Shown here in pieces: positions 51,120-60,108 of a stretch of DNA of 64,000 bases. This DNA comes from CBDBLK01 sp965215445 (GTDB taxonomy: Bacteria > Bdellovibrionota > Bacteriovoracia > Bacteriovoracales > Bacteriovoracaceae): NCBI GenBank assembly GCA_965215445.1, contig CBDCDT010000002.1:806001-870000 (forward strand). The letters are read 5' to 3'. The notes beneath the pieces were generated by a model, which did not search any database, was not told the origin of the DNA, and saw only the letters and a program-made list of their open reading frames with translations. The first letter of the stretch is position 1. Every line of letters starts with the position of its first letter. Both the position numbers and the translations under genes were made by a program.

Positions 51120-52331
51120 TTATCTTGAGCGCGCTACGAATCCTTTCTTAATTTTCTTTCTTTTCATTTTCCTGGTTAATTTTATGACGGCCTTATTCCC
51201 ACTGGTTTTGTAGACAATACCTTCAGCAATTAAAACATTTTTACCAGAATCATTATTTTCAAAAATATCAAACTTCATTCCCTTTTCTATATCGCTGGAT
51301 AACCCTTTATTAATAAGAACAAATTTACCTCTAGCACTCGCTTTAACAACACGGGCCTCAATGCTATATTCCTTAAATCGCTTAATTTTTCTTTTTTCTC
51401 GCAATCTTTTATTTCCAGACCAGAGTAAATTTATTCCAAAGCGTGTTCCTTGATCGGTGCTGACACCAAAAAGAACTGGAGAAATTTCAAATCCTAATCT
51501 CAAGTTGTTGAAGGCGTAGTAAATTCCAGCACGGGGGGCAAAATATTCACGATTTATACTGTTGTAAAGGTGAGTACTTCCCGTTGCTTGGGATGGTTTT
51601 TGCTCTGGAACGTCAGAAAATTCATCACCCTTTAAACTAAATATCCCTTCAACACCCAATGAAAACATCCAAGGGCGATGAGTCCAATCTGATGTTACGA
51701 GATAGGGCATTTCGCTACTTAAATTATTACCCGGCTTCCTAAGGAATACCTGAGTATTGAGGATATGTTTTTTTGTTCGCAAATAACTGAGATTAAGCCC
51801 TAATGAGAACTCCGTTCCTCCATCTCCCAGGATAATTTGATCAGTAGGAACTTCCAGAATGGTGTTATAATCTGTATTTTCTGCACTGCTTTGCCGGGCC
51901 TGCAAAGTGAAGGCATAAATCAAGGATTTACTACTGGGAACGGAAAGGCGGCCTTTGAGGTAATAGCTTTCCAGTCCCGAATTGGTAACAGTACTAATTT
52001 CATCTCCTTGCAATTGGTTTGAACTGTTTTGACGAAAGCGGAATCCTCCTTCCCACGAGAGTCTGCGAGATAGAGCATAACCAAGAGAGAGTTCCCCATC
52101 AAATCGAGAAAATGCGTAATCTTCTTCTAGTGGTGAACTGGTTCCATCGTGTTCAAAGTGTCCGGAGGTCTGAAACAAACTCCCATTCAATTTTACTTCG
52201 TAATTACCCGGTGCAGGGCCGAGCGCCAAAGGGCGATAAAGAAGGCGTGGATTTGGCCTTGCCAAAATATCCAAGGAAATAAGGAATCCCAACAAAGCTA
52301 AAAATGGGCCGATTGGATTTATAAAAAACAA
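51120..52331 (-). CDS. Predicted outer-membrane beta-barrel protein, unknown function
   Basis: The protein has 403 residues: an N-terminal hydrophobic signal, then many alternating amphipathic strands with aromatic girdle residues (for example FDGELSLGYALSRRLSWEGGFRFRQ, LRLGFEISPVLFGVS). A separate basic C-terminal domain (ARGKFVLINKGLSSDIEKGMKFDIFEN, IAEGIVYKTSGNKAVIKL) looks like a small periplasmic beta domain. The TTG start at 52331 directly abuts GGGAG, which is too close, so the start is uncertain. Family not recognised. Confidence 0.6.
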   Translation of the reverse strand: MFFINPIGPFLALLGFLISLDILARPNPRLLYRPLALGPAPGNYEVKLNGSLFQTSGHFEHDGTSSPLEEDYAFSRFDGELSLGYALSRRLSWEGGFRFRQNSSNQLQGDEISTVTNSGLESYYLKGRLSVPSSKSLIYAFTLQARQSSAENTDYNTILEVPTDQIILGDGGTEFSLGLNLSYLRTKKHILNTQVFLRKPGNNLSSEMPYLVTSDWTHRPWMFSLGVEGIFSLKGDEFSDVPEQKPSQATGSTHLYNSINREYFAPRAGIYYAFNNLRLGFEISPVLFGVSTDQGTRFGINLLWSGNKRLREKRKIKRFKEYSIEARVVKASARGKFVLINKGLSSDIEKGMKFDIFENNDSGKNVLIAEGIVYKTSGNKAVIKLTRKMKRKKIKKGFVARSR

Positions 52332-52369
52332 CTCCCTGTCAAAAACCAGTGAGAGTTATTAGGTTAAGG

Positions 52370-52394
52370 CCATCTTAAATACCAAACAAGATGG
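52370..52394 (-). terminator. Stem-loop after eno
   Basis: Seven-base arms CCATCTT and AAGATGG around an 11-base loop lie five bases beyond the eno stop on the minus strand. No U-run follows, so it may stabilise the 3' end rather than terminate by itself. Confidence 0.4.
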
Positions 52395-52399
52395 TCAAA

Positions 52400-53653
52400 T
52401 CATTCCAACATTTCTTCAATACGGAGAAGTTGATTGTATTTCTCCACTCTTTCTGAGCGGCTGGTAGACCCTGTTTTGATATGTCCGGCCCCTGTGGCCA
52501 CTGCCAAATCAGCGATAAAAGTATCGCCCGTTTCGCCTGAGCGATGACTGATAATCGCCTTAAAATTGTTTTGAAATGCTAATTCTAAGGTTTCAAAAGT
52601 TTCTGTAAGAGAACCAATTTGGTTGACTTTAATTAAAATAGCATTGGCCTGTTTTTGCCGAATCCCTTCTTGAAGAATTTTTTTGTTTGTAACAAAAAGG
52701 TCATCGCCTACGATGAGGACCTCATTTCCCATTTTGGCCGTCAATTGAGTCCAGTTTGCAAAATCATTTTCATCCAGGCCATCTTCAATGGAATAGATGG
52801 GATATTGTGTGCATAAGTCGGAATAATATTGAATCATTTCCTTTCCCGAGTAGGCCTTGCCTTGCATGGCATATTGGTTTTGATGATAAAATTCGCTGGA
52901 AGCAGCATCAATGGCCAGTTTGATTTCTTGATTGGGCCTGTAACCGGCCTTCTCGATAGCTTCGAGAATACAGTCGAGAGCATCTTGATGTGATTCAAAA
53001 TTAGGGGCAAACCCTCCTTCGTCTCCTACGTTGGTGCTATGTTTGGCCTCGGCGAGAACCTTTTTGAGCTGTTGGAATATCTCAGCTCCCGCTCTCAGAT
53101 TTTCTGCAAAGCTTTTATTCAGGCATGGAACAATCATAAATTCTTGAATGTCGAGGTTGTTATAGGCATGTTTCCCACCGTTGATGATGTTCATAAGAGG
53201 GGTGGGAAGCAAGGGCCTTCCAACGGGATTGGGAACTTTGAGGTCTTCAAATAAATATTGCCACAAGGGTTTGTTTTGTTCCAAGGCCGCGGCCTTGCAG
53301 ATGGCGATAGAAACCGCCAGAATGGCATTGGCCCCTATTTGGGATTTTGATTCTGTTCCATCGAGTTCCAGCATGGAGTAATCGAGTTCTTTCTGATGAA
53401 AAACATTTTTTTCCAAGAGCAGGGGGCGTAGCTTCTGATTGACGTTGTCAACCGCCCGTTGAACCCCTTTTCCTAGAAAACGGGCCGGATTGCCGTCACG
53501 CAATTCTAGCGCCTCTCGCTTCCCCGTTGATGCCCCACTGGGAACTGCTGCTCGTCCGCAGTAATCATTTGATGTCCACAAATCGACTTCGACCGTGGGA
53601 AATCCCCGTGAATCCAAAATTTGACGGGCAAAAATATTTTTAATGGTACTCAT
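52400..53653 (-). CDS. eno: Enolase
   Basis: The protein has 417 residues, slightly under the usual 430. The family start (IKNIFARQILDSRGFPTVEVDL), PSGASTGKREALELRDG, GDEGGFAPN, the metal-binding SIEDGLDENDFANW and VGDDLFVTN, and the catalytic ISHRSGETGDTFIADLAVATGAGHIKTGS are all present. It interconverts 2-phosphoglycerate and phosphoenolpyruvate. ATG 53653 overlaps the meaB stop by four bases. Confidence 0.97.
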   Translation of the reverse strand: MSTIKNIFARQILDSRGFPTVEVDLWTSNDYCGRAAVPSGASTGKREALELRDGNPARFLGKGVQRAVDNVNQKLRPLLLEKNVFHQKELDYSMLELDGTESKSQIGANAILAVSIAICKAAALEQNKPLWQYLFEDLKVPNPVGRPLLPTPLMNIINGGKHAYNNLDIQEFMIVPCLNKSFAENLRAGAEIFQQLKKVLAEAKHSTNVGDEGGFAPNFESHQDALDCILEAIEKAGYRPNQEIKLAIDAASSEFYHQNQYAMQGKAYSGKEMIQYYSDLCTQYPIYSIEDGLDENDFANWTQLTAKMGNEVLIVGDDLFVTNKKILQEGIRQKQANAILIKVNQIGSLTETFETLELAFQNNFKAIISHRSGETGDTFIADLAVATGAGHIKTGSTSRSERVEKYNQLLRIEEMLE

Positions 53654-54663
53654 GGCAAAACTCTCTCGGAAAATTGAAGGGATTGAAAAATAACTTGAGC
53701 AGCTTGAACGGGAGTTGTTTTTTTATCCAATACATCTTGTATTTGTTGAGAATAAATTTTTTTATATTGGGCAGAATTTTTAATTTCATCATCCAACATT
53801 TCAGAAACTAAATTTTCAACCCATTTTGTATTCTGGAAATTTCTATGCTGAGAGAATTGGTCGCATTTTTTCGCTTTTTGAACAAAGTTTTCTATCATCT
53901 CCCAAATTTTTTGCAGGCCTGAAGTATCTTTGTCTTTTAGGGAGGAGCAAGTTAAAACACAAGGTTCCCAAAAAGGACGTTGAGAACCGATAAGTTGTAA
54001 AGCACTTTCATACTGGGATGCCGTTTGTTTTGCCAATTCCAAAAGCTTTCCATCGGCCTTGTTGACGACGATAGCGTCGGCCAGCTCGATGATTCCTCTC
54101 TTAATTCCTTGCAATTCATCTCCAGCATTGGGAGGGATGAGAACCATAAAAAAATCGACCATAGAGTGAACTTGATACTCGGATTGTCCAACCCCTACAG
54201 TCTCTACCAAAATGACATCGAAACCGGCCGCTTCACACAACAGGATATTTTCTCTGGTTTTGTGTGCGACTCCTCCCAAGGCACCCGAACTTGGAGACGG
54301 GCGAATGAAGACATTGTTGTTGCGGGAAAGCTCTTCCATCCTCGTTTTGTCACCTAAAATGGAGCCTCCGGCAATTGGCCCAGAGGGGTCAATCGCCAAA
54401 ATTGCTACTTTCTTGTTCAAATTGGTGAGCAAGGGGCCAAAATTTTCAATAAAGGTTGATTTTCCCACTCCAGGAGGCCCTGAAAGACCTATCCGAACGG
54501 ATTTTCCAATGTGGGGAATAATGCTTTCCAATAGCTGTTGCGCTTGTTTTCGATGTTCTCCAAGAGATGATTCGACCAAAGTTATTGCTTTGGCCAGGGA
54601 ATGTCGATCCCCTTGCAAGAGTTGTTGGGCCAGAAGTTTGTGTGAATTTTTTTCTTGGGACAT
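53650..54663 (-). CDS. meaB: Methylmalonyl-CoA mutase-associated GTPase MeaB
   Basis: The protein has 337 residues. P-loop GLSGPPGVGKSTFIE, AIDPSGPIAGGSILGDKTRM (base and Mg-binding), ETVGVGQSE and VVNKADG mark the ArgK/MeaB family. MeaB guards and reloads the B12 enzyme methylmalonyl-CoA mutase, encoded just upstream. ATG 54663 fits the family; a TTG at 54681 would overlap the mutase stop (TTGA) and is an alternative coupled start. Confidence 0.93.
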   Translation of the reverse strand: MSQEKNSHKLLAQQLLQGDRHSLAKAITLVESSLGEHRKQAQQLLESIIPHIGKSVRIGLSGPPGVGKSTFIENFGPLLTNLNKKVAILAIDPSGPIAGGSILGDKTRMEELSRNNNVFIRPSPSSGALGGVAHKTRENILLCEAAGFDVILVETVGVGQSEYQVHSMVDFFMVLIPPNAGDELQGIKRGIIELADAIVVNKADGKLLELAKQTASQYESALQLIGSQRPFWEPCVLTCSSLKDKDTSGLQKIWEMIENFVQKAKKCDQFSQHRNFQNTKWVENLVSEMLDDEIKNSAQYKKIYSQQIQDVLDKKTTPVQAAQVIFQSLQFSERVLP

Positions 54664-54677
54664 ATTTTTTATTATTC

Positions 54678-56819
54678 TCAAGGTTGTGCTTTTTCAATGG
54701 CGGCAAGAACGGTTTGGGCAGATTTAGTGATGGGAGTTCCCGGGCCAAAAATGCCTTTGACACCCGCTTCTTTTAAAAAGGCATAGTCTTGCTTGGGAAT
54801 GATTCCTCCCAATACTACAATAATTTTTTGGTTTTTTGTTTTACTCTCCAAGGCCTTGAGCAATTCAGGGACGAGATTTTTATGGGCACCGGCCTGGGAA
54901 GATATGCCTACGGCGTGAACATCACTTTCAATGGCGTATTGGGCAACTTCGTCGGGAGTGCAAAAGAGCGGAGCCAGGTCAATATCAAATCCGGCATCGG
55001 CAAAGGCCGTGGCGATAAGTTTGGCCCCCCGGTCGTGTCCATCCTGGCCCATTTTAGCCACCAGCATGCGAGGCCTGCGGCCATATTTTTTTTCAAAGTC
55101 TTCAATTTTTTTCTTTAACATATTCCATCTCTCATCCTGTTCAAAAGGTTTGCCGTAAACTCCCGAGACAATATTTGTATTTGCTTGATAACGGCCCCAA
55201 ATTTTTTCCAAGGCCTGGGTCATTTCACCGACAGTACATCTCACACGGGCCGCTTCCACACTCAGAGCGAGAGCATTTCCAGGCCCTCCTTCCGCGTAGC
55301 GGGTTAAGTTGGTTAAAGCATCTCGTACTTTGCGTGCATTTCTTTGAGATCGTAGTGAAGTTAATCTTTTTATTTGGGAAGAACGGACATTTTGATTGTC
55401 TATTTCGAGAAGCTCCACTTGGTCATCTTGGTTATTATGAGGGGCCGGGTATTTGTTGACTCCTACAATGACATCTTCTCCCCGGTCTATGCGTGCTTGT
55501 TTGGCCGCTGCCGCCCGATCAATATGCAATTTGGGGATACCTTGTTCTATGGCCCTAATCATGCCTCCTGCGCGTTCAATTTCTTGCATGAATTGTCTCG
55601 CCTTTTCGGCAATTTCTTGAGTCAGAGTTTCCATCATATAAGACCCACCCCAGGGGTCTATAACTTGAGGAATACCCGTTTCCTCCTGAAGAATCACTTG
55701 AGTATTTCTGGCGATGCGGGAACTCAATTCGCCAGGGAGTGCCATTGCTTCGTCAAAGGAGTTTGTGTGCAGGGATTGAGTTCCTCCAAAAATTGCCGCC
55801 ATCGCCTCAATAGTGGTTCGGACAATATTGTTGTAAGGGTCTTGTTCCGTCAGGCTCCAGCCTGAGGTTTGGCAATGAGTTCTAAGCATTCGGGATTTGC
55901 GGTCTTGAGGATTGTAGGGGGTAACGATCTCATTCCACATCATTCGAGCGGCCCTCAATTTGGCAATTTCCATATAAAAATTCATTCCAATGCCAAAAAA
56001 GAAACTGAGACGGGGAGCAAATTGATCAATTTTCATCCCCGCTTTAAGTGCAGTTTCAATGTATTCCTTGCCATTGGCCAAGGTATAGGCCAATTCCAAA
56101 GCAGTATCTGCCCCCGCTTCCTGCATGTGGTAACCCGAAATAGAAATGGAATTGAATTTGGGCATGTATTTTGAGACGTATTGAAAAATATCGGAGATAA
56201 TTTTCATGGAAGGTTGTGGTGGAAAAATATAAGTGTTTCTCACCATAAATTCTTTTAAAATGTCATTTTGGATAGTGCCTCTGAGTTTTTTCACTGATAC
56301 GCCCTGTTCTTCAGCAGCGACGATATAACTGGCCATGACGGGCAAAACGGCACCGTTCATGGTCATGGAGACGGAGATTTTGTCCAAGGGAATATCCTGG
56401 AAGAGAATTTTCATATCTTCGACAGAGTCAATGGCCACTCCGGCCTTGCCAACGTCTCCCGAGACGCGAGGATGGTCAGAGTCGTGGCCTCGGTGAGTCG
56501 CCAAATCGAAGGCCACCGAAATGCCTTGTCCACCACTGGCCAAAATTTTGCGGTAAAAAGCGTTAGATTCTTCAGCAGTCGAAAATCCGGCATATTGGCG
56601 AATCGTCCAGGGCCTTCCGGCGTACATGGTGGCCCGTGGCCCACGGATAAAGGGAGGCTGGCCGGGTAGGGTATTGCTGTAAGGATTATTCTTTAGGTCG
56701 GACTCTGTATAAAGGGGCCTGACTTTGAGGCCTTCGGGGGAAGATTTAACGAGTTCCTCCAATGGTCGGTTTTGACATTCCCTGGAGGCCAGAGATTCCC
56801 ACTCTTTTAACTCTGTCAT
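54678..56819 (-). CDS. scpA: Methylmalonyl-CoA mutase, single-chain type
   Basis: The protein has 713 residues from ATG 56819, preceded by GAAGAG; the frame is open to a TTG at 56852. The catalytic domain (TLPGQPPFIRGPRATMYAGRPWTIRQYAGFSTAEESNAFYR) is followed by the B12-binding domain with DGHDRGAKLI, whose histidine ligates cobalt. It interconverts methylmalonyl-CoA and succinyl-CoA, linking propionyl-CoA breakdown to the TCA cycle. It forms an operon with meaB and eno. No epimerase is nearby. Confidence 0.95.
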   Translation of the reverse strand: MTELKEWESLASRECQNRPLEELVKSSPEGLKVRPLYTESDLKNNPYSNTLPGQPPFIRGPRATMYAGRPWTIRQYAGFSTAEESNAFYRKILASGGQGISVAFDLATHRGHDSDHPRVSGDVGKAGVAIDSVEDMKILFQDIPLDKISVSMTMNGAVLPVMASYIVAAEEQGVSVKKLRGTIQNDILKEFMVRNTYIFPPQPSMKIISDIFQYVSKYMPKFNSISISGYHMQEAGADTALELAYTLANGKEYIETALKAGMKIDQFAPRLSFFFGIGMNFYMEIAKLRAARMMWNEIVTPYNPQDRKSRMLRTHCQTSGWSLTEQDPYNNIVRTTIEAMAAIFGGTQSLHTNSFDEAMALPGELSSRIARNTQVILQEETGIPQVIDPWGGSYMMETLTQEIAEKARQFMQEIERAGGMIRAIEQGIPKLHIDRAAAAKQARIDRGEDVIVGVNKYPAPHNNQDDQVELLEIDNQNVRSSQIKRLTSLRSQRNARKVRDALTNLTRYAEGGPGNALALSVEAARVRCTVGEMTQALEKIWGRYQANTNIVSGVYGKPFEQDERWNMLKKKIEDFEKKYGRRPRMLVAKMGQDGHDRGAKLIATAFADAGFDIDLAPLFCTPDEVAQYAIESDVHAVGISSQAGAHKNLVPELLKALESKTKNQKIIVVLGGIIPKQDYAFLKEAGVKGIFGPGTPITKSAQTVLAAIEKAQP

Positions 56820-56908
56820 ATTTGTCTCTTCACTTTTCTTCATAATATTCAACGACTTACGATAGATTCTGGAAGGGTTTTCCGAATTTCAGCGCATTTT
56901 AGGCCAAA

Positions 56909-56917
56909 TGGTATAAT
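56909..56917 (+). promoter_or_regulatory. Extended -10 promoter of the 56960 gene
   Basis: TG, one base, then a perfect TATAAT (56912-56917) forms an extended -10; no good -35 is seen, as is usual for that class. The start codon is about 43 bases downstream. Confidence 0.45.
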
Positions 56918-56959
56918 TTTAGCAAGAGTTTTGAAGTAAAGGGATTTACGAGGCCTTTT

Positions 56960-57499
56960 GTGAAGCAATCGTCAGAGATTACACTTGAAGCAAGTCTCCA
57001 AAGTTTTTTCTACGACCGACTTTCGGAAATAAATCGCCATTCCAGTGATCCTTTACCCAAAGAGGTCATTTATTATTCATCTTTGGTTATGGATAAATTT
57101 AGTGAAAGTGAAAATTATTTTGAAGAGATAGAGGGAAAAACCCGGGAAAAAATTTTGGGCCTTAAACTTTTTGAGTCGGGCGAGCTTTCTGCAGTAGAAC
57201 AAAAGCGTTGCCTCAAAGACATTGGAGATACGGCCTTATTTTTATGTGGTTTTTTCCCCGAATCCCTTAAAAGCAAACTGGTAGATACTCAATACTATCA
57301 GAGAATTGGGCAAACCGCTTATCTTCGTTTGAATGCGCTGATTCCCATGGCCTATAACCGTTCCGCATTCTATGAACTTCTTTCCAAGATTTTTGATCAG
57401 CTTGCCATCGTCATAGATTTGGTTGCCCAAAAGGTTTTCAAGAAGAATTCCAAAGACGAACCTTTCCTGATTATGACTCAAAAATTGCGTGCCTGTTAA
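56960..57499 (+). CDS. Conserved-looking cytoplasmic protein of unknown function
   Basis: The protein has 179 residues, helical, with no signal peptide or membrane segment. Features include SVEQKRCLKD-like and GDTALFLCGFFPESLKSK motifs, YYQRIGQTAYLRL and a C-terminal basic helix. GTG 56960 follows GAGG with a six-base gap. It is divergent from scpA, and its stop overlaps the M16 peptidase stop on the other strand. Family not recognised. Confidence 0.7.
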   Translation: MKQSSEITLEASLQSFFYDRLSEINRHSSDPLPKEVIYYSSLVMDKFSESENYFEEIEGKTREKILGLKLFESGELSAVEQKRCLKDIGDTALFLCGFFPESLKSKLVDTQYYQRIGQTAYLRLNALIPMAYNRSAFYELLSKIFDQLAIVIDLVAQKVFKKNSKDEPFLIMTQKLRAC

Positions 57500-60081
57500 G
57501 GCCTCCTGGAGCGTCCTAAAAGGATCGTACTCCAAGGGCGCTCAAAGATGGTTTTTATATGAGTTTGAAAATCTCGGTGTGAAAGGTCTTGGACGGCCTT
57601 GTTTTCAAGATGATAATAATCGAGAGGGTGGCCGTGGAGAGTTGTCGCCGAGTAGATGTTGGCGTAATCTTCGTTGGTTTGGACAGCGAGAAGAGATTGG
57701 CCTTGAATCATACGTTTAATTCGCTGAAACTGATTTTTTTGCAGGCCTTTGGCCTTAATATTGGCAATGATGTCTTCGATACTTTTGAGTGCCGCTGGTA
57801 CTTTATCGTGCCCGGAGGCCATATAGATTCCCCAATAACCCGCTTCCAGGGCCGAAAAATGAACGGGCTGTGCAGTGTAGCACAATCCCTTGCGATCGCG
57901 TACTTCAACAAACAGTTCTGAACTCTGTCCTGAAAGGTGTGCCGTGAGCATTTTGAGATAGAGATTTTCACGATGTCCGAGTTCGGCCACGGGAATACCG
58001 TAAAAAATCTGAGTTTGCTCTCGGTCAAATTTAATAAAAACATTTTGCGAAGAGAGATATTTTATTTTTGGAGAATTTCGTTTTTTGGGAGAACGTGGCC
58101 CTATTTGGGAATAATGAGGTTCCAGCGCGCTGATGACTTCATCGAGCGATTGGTCGCCACAATAAGTGAAAAGAAGATTGCTTTTCGTGAGGTTTTTTGC
58201 ATGAAGTTCTCGCAAGTGTTTGGACTGTATGGAGTGAATGGATTTCGCAGAACCTAATGCAGGGAGAGCATAGGGATGCCCGTTGAAAAAAATCTTGGCG
58301 GCCTCTTCAAAACACCGTTTGACAGGGTCTACCTGACGCACTTTAAGCTGTCTCAAAGTAATTTCTTTTTCATGTTTAACCCTGTTTGCAGGAAGGTTGG
58401 GATGCAACAAAGAACCACAAAAATGTTCTGTCAGGGGGCCGAAGTGCTGACTTTGCCCGTGCAAAGCAAGTCCGTAAGAGTTTCTTCCCGCAATGCCATT
58501 GAGCGATGCCGATTTGTTTTCTAAATCGGATTTGAGCTTTTCATATTTGATTTTCAAGTAGCCCTTGGTCAAAGTTTTGCCCAGTATATGATGGGAGCCG
58601 TGAGTGAGAATATTTTCACTACTCAGACCACCCTTTAGATAAGCGTGTAACACAAAAGTTGGATTGACGGGGTTGTGTCTGTAAATGAGTTGAACCCCGG
58701 ATTTTAACTGTAGAAGTTGTGTTTGAGAATCGTACTTTGATTTACTGGCCTTATATTTGCCCTTACTTTGGTTTTTAGTGGCGATGGCCTTTTTCTTTAG
58801 AGAAATCTGGAATTGATTCAGCAGAAGAGTTTGCTTTTTGTGTTTGAGGCCTTTGGGAATTTGCAGGCTTAAATGCATATTTTCTTTGAGCAGTTCTTTC
58901 AATTTGGTGTTGACAGTATGAGTTTGAGTATTTTTAACTCGTTCAATGAATTCATTTTCAGCATGAATTGACCCGGTTTGGGCAAAGCTGTGTCCCAGGG
59001 AGAAAGCATAGGATTCAGTGGACTCACGATCGTAGACTTTTGAGGCCAGGTACTGATTTTTAATTTTTTGAACCTCTTGTTCGCTCAATCCAGTTTGCAT
59101 GGCCTGAATCAAGGTGGATTCCAGCTTGGAAAGAATGGGTGTTAAATTTTCGGGAGGGAAATTTATCTTTAAAGAATGAAGTCCTCCTCGATTCATAAAC
59201 ATGGTAGAATTGCTGACAGAATTTGCCAGGGAACCATCGAGAACCAGATTTTTATAAAGACGTGAAGTTTCTCCGTAGCCGAGGGCACTTAGGGCCAAAT
59301 CTTCTGCGGCCGCATGGCCATCTTCAAAGTCGGGGGCCTGAAAACAGATATAAAGCTGTGCCATCTTGACATCTTTTTCGTGGATGTTAACGGTAGGATT
59401 CTTTTTTAATTTAAAGGCGGGGAAAGTCGAGGCCGGCCCCTTGGGAAATTTAAAAGATTCAATTTTTTGGGAAAGTTTGGGAACGCTGGATTTTTTGTTC
59501 AAATCTCCCGCTACGATAAGAAGTGCGTTGGAGAGATTGTAAAATTTCTTTCTAAATTGAATGAGTTGTTTGCGGTTAAAACGGGAAATAGTGTTAGGGT
59601 ATCCCAAAATAGGGTGCTGGTATCCGCCGGTAAAAACCGCATCTTGCAATTTTTGGAAAGAAAACTGGCCGGGATTGTCCTGACTTCTGCGGTATTCTTC
59701 CAGTACGACCCCCCTTTCGGGAGTGAAGTCTTTGAGCTTAAAGGAGGGATGGGCGACCATATCCAAAAGGATTTCAAGGCCTTCAGTGAGAAATTTTGAG
59801 GGGATATTGAGGTAATAACAAGTATAGTCAAAAGAAGTAAAAGCGTTGAGTTCTCCACCCAGGCCTTCCGCTTGGTGAGCAATGTCTGCCCCCGGGCGAG
59901 TGGGAGTTCCCTTGAAAAACATATGTTCAAGAAAGTGAGCGATGCCCCAATCGGCCTTTTCTTCGAGTGCGGAACCGGCGCGGAACCACATTTGAATTGA
60001 TGCAGATTGGCATCCCGCCATTTGAACAAAAAGGGTTTCGAGATGGTTGCGCAGACAAATTTTTTGATGTTGCATAGGCAA
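57496..60081 (-). CDS. M16 family zinc metallopeptidase (two-domain)
   Basis: The protein has 861 residues. The zinc-binding HxxEH is at residues 49-53 (HFLEH), with the downstream glutamate in the GGELNAFTSFDYTCYY region. The second M16-like half, beginning near residue 450, lacks HxxEH (HHILGK at the same place) and should be structural, as in pitrilysin-type enzymes. No signal peptide is seen from TTG 60081 or ATG 60075, so it looks cytoplasmic or is secreted by another route. It is divergent from hemW with a very short gap. Confidence 0.9.
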   Translation of the reverse strand: MPMQHQKICLRNHLETLFVQMAGCQSASIQMWFRAGSALEEKADWGIAHFLEHMFFKGTPTRPGADIAHQAEGLGGELNAFTSFDYTCYYLNIPSKFLTEGLEILLDMVAHPSFKLKDFTPERGVVLEEYRRSQDNPGQFSFQKLQDAVFTGGYQHPILGYPNTISRFNRKQLIQFRKKFYNLSNALLIVAGDLNKKSSVPKLSQKIESFKFPKGPASTFPAFKLKKNPTVNIHEKDVKMAQLYICFQAPDFEDGHAAAEDLALSALGYGETSRLYKNLVLDGSLANSVSNSTMFMNRGGLHSLKINFPPENLTPILSKLESTLIQAMQTGLSEQEVQKIKNQYLASKVYDRESTESYAFSLGHSFAQTGSIHAENEFIERVKNTQTHTVNTKLKELLKENMHLSLQIPKGLKHKKQTLLLNQFQISLKKKAIATKNQSKGKYKASKSKYDSQTQLLQLKSGVQLIYRHNPVNPTFVLHAYLKGGLSSENILTHGSHHILGKTLTKGYLKIKYEKLKSDLENKSASLNGIAGRNSYGLALHGQSQHFGPLTEHFCGSLLHPNLPANRVKHEKEITLRQLKVRQVDPVKRCFEEAAKIFFNGHPYALPALGSAKSIHSIQSKHLRELHAKNLTKSNLLFTYCGDQSLDEVISALEPHYSQIGPRSPKKRNSPKIKYLSSQNVFIKFDREQTQIFYGIPVAELGHRENLYLKMLTAHLSGQSSELFVEVRDRKGLCYTAQPVHFSALEAGYWGIYMASGHDKVPAALKSIEDIIANIKAKGLQKNQFQRIKRMIQGQSLLAVQTNEDYANIYSATTLHGHPLDYYHLENKAVQDLSHRDFQTHIKTIFERPWSTILLGRSRRP

Positions 60082-60108
60082 AAGAAACTTTCGTCGATTC
60101 GGTGGGAA

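Noticed and set aside
54025..54727. Several open frames of 100-170 codons antisense to meaB and the mutase
   Set aside because: They are fully covered by well-supported genes on the minus strand, with no own start signals.
57700..59800. Second half of the M16 peptidase as a second active protease
   Set aside because: The HxxEH motif is absent there; the half looks structural.
60007..60108. Upstream extension of hemW to 60007
   Set aside because: It would run antisense through the start of the M16 gene; the family start fits ATG 60109.
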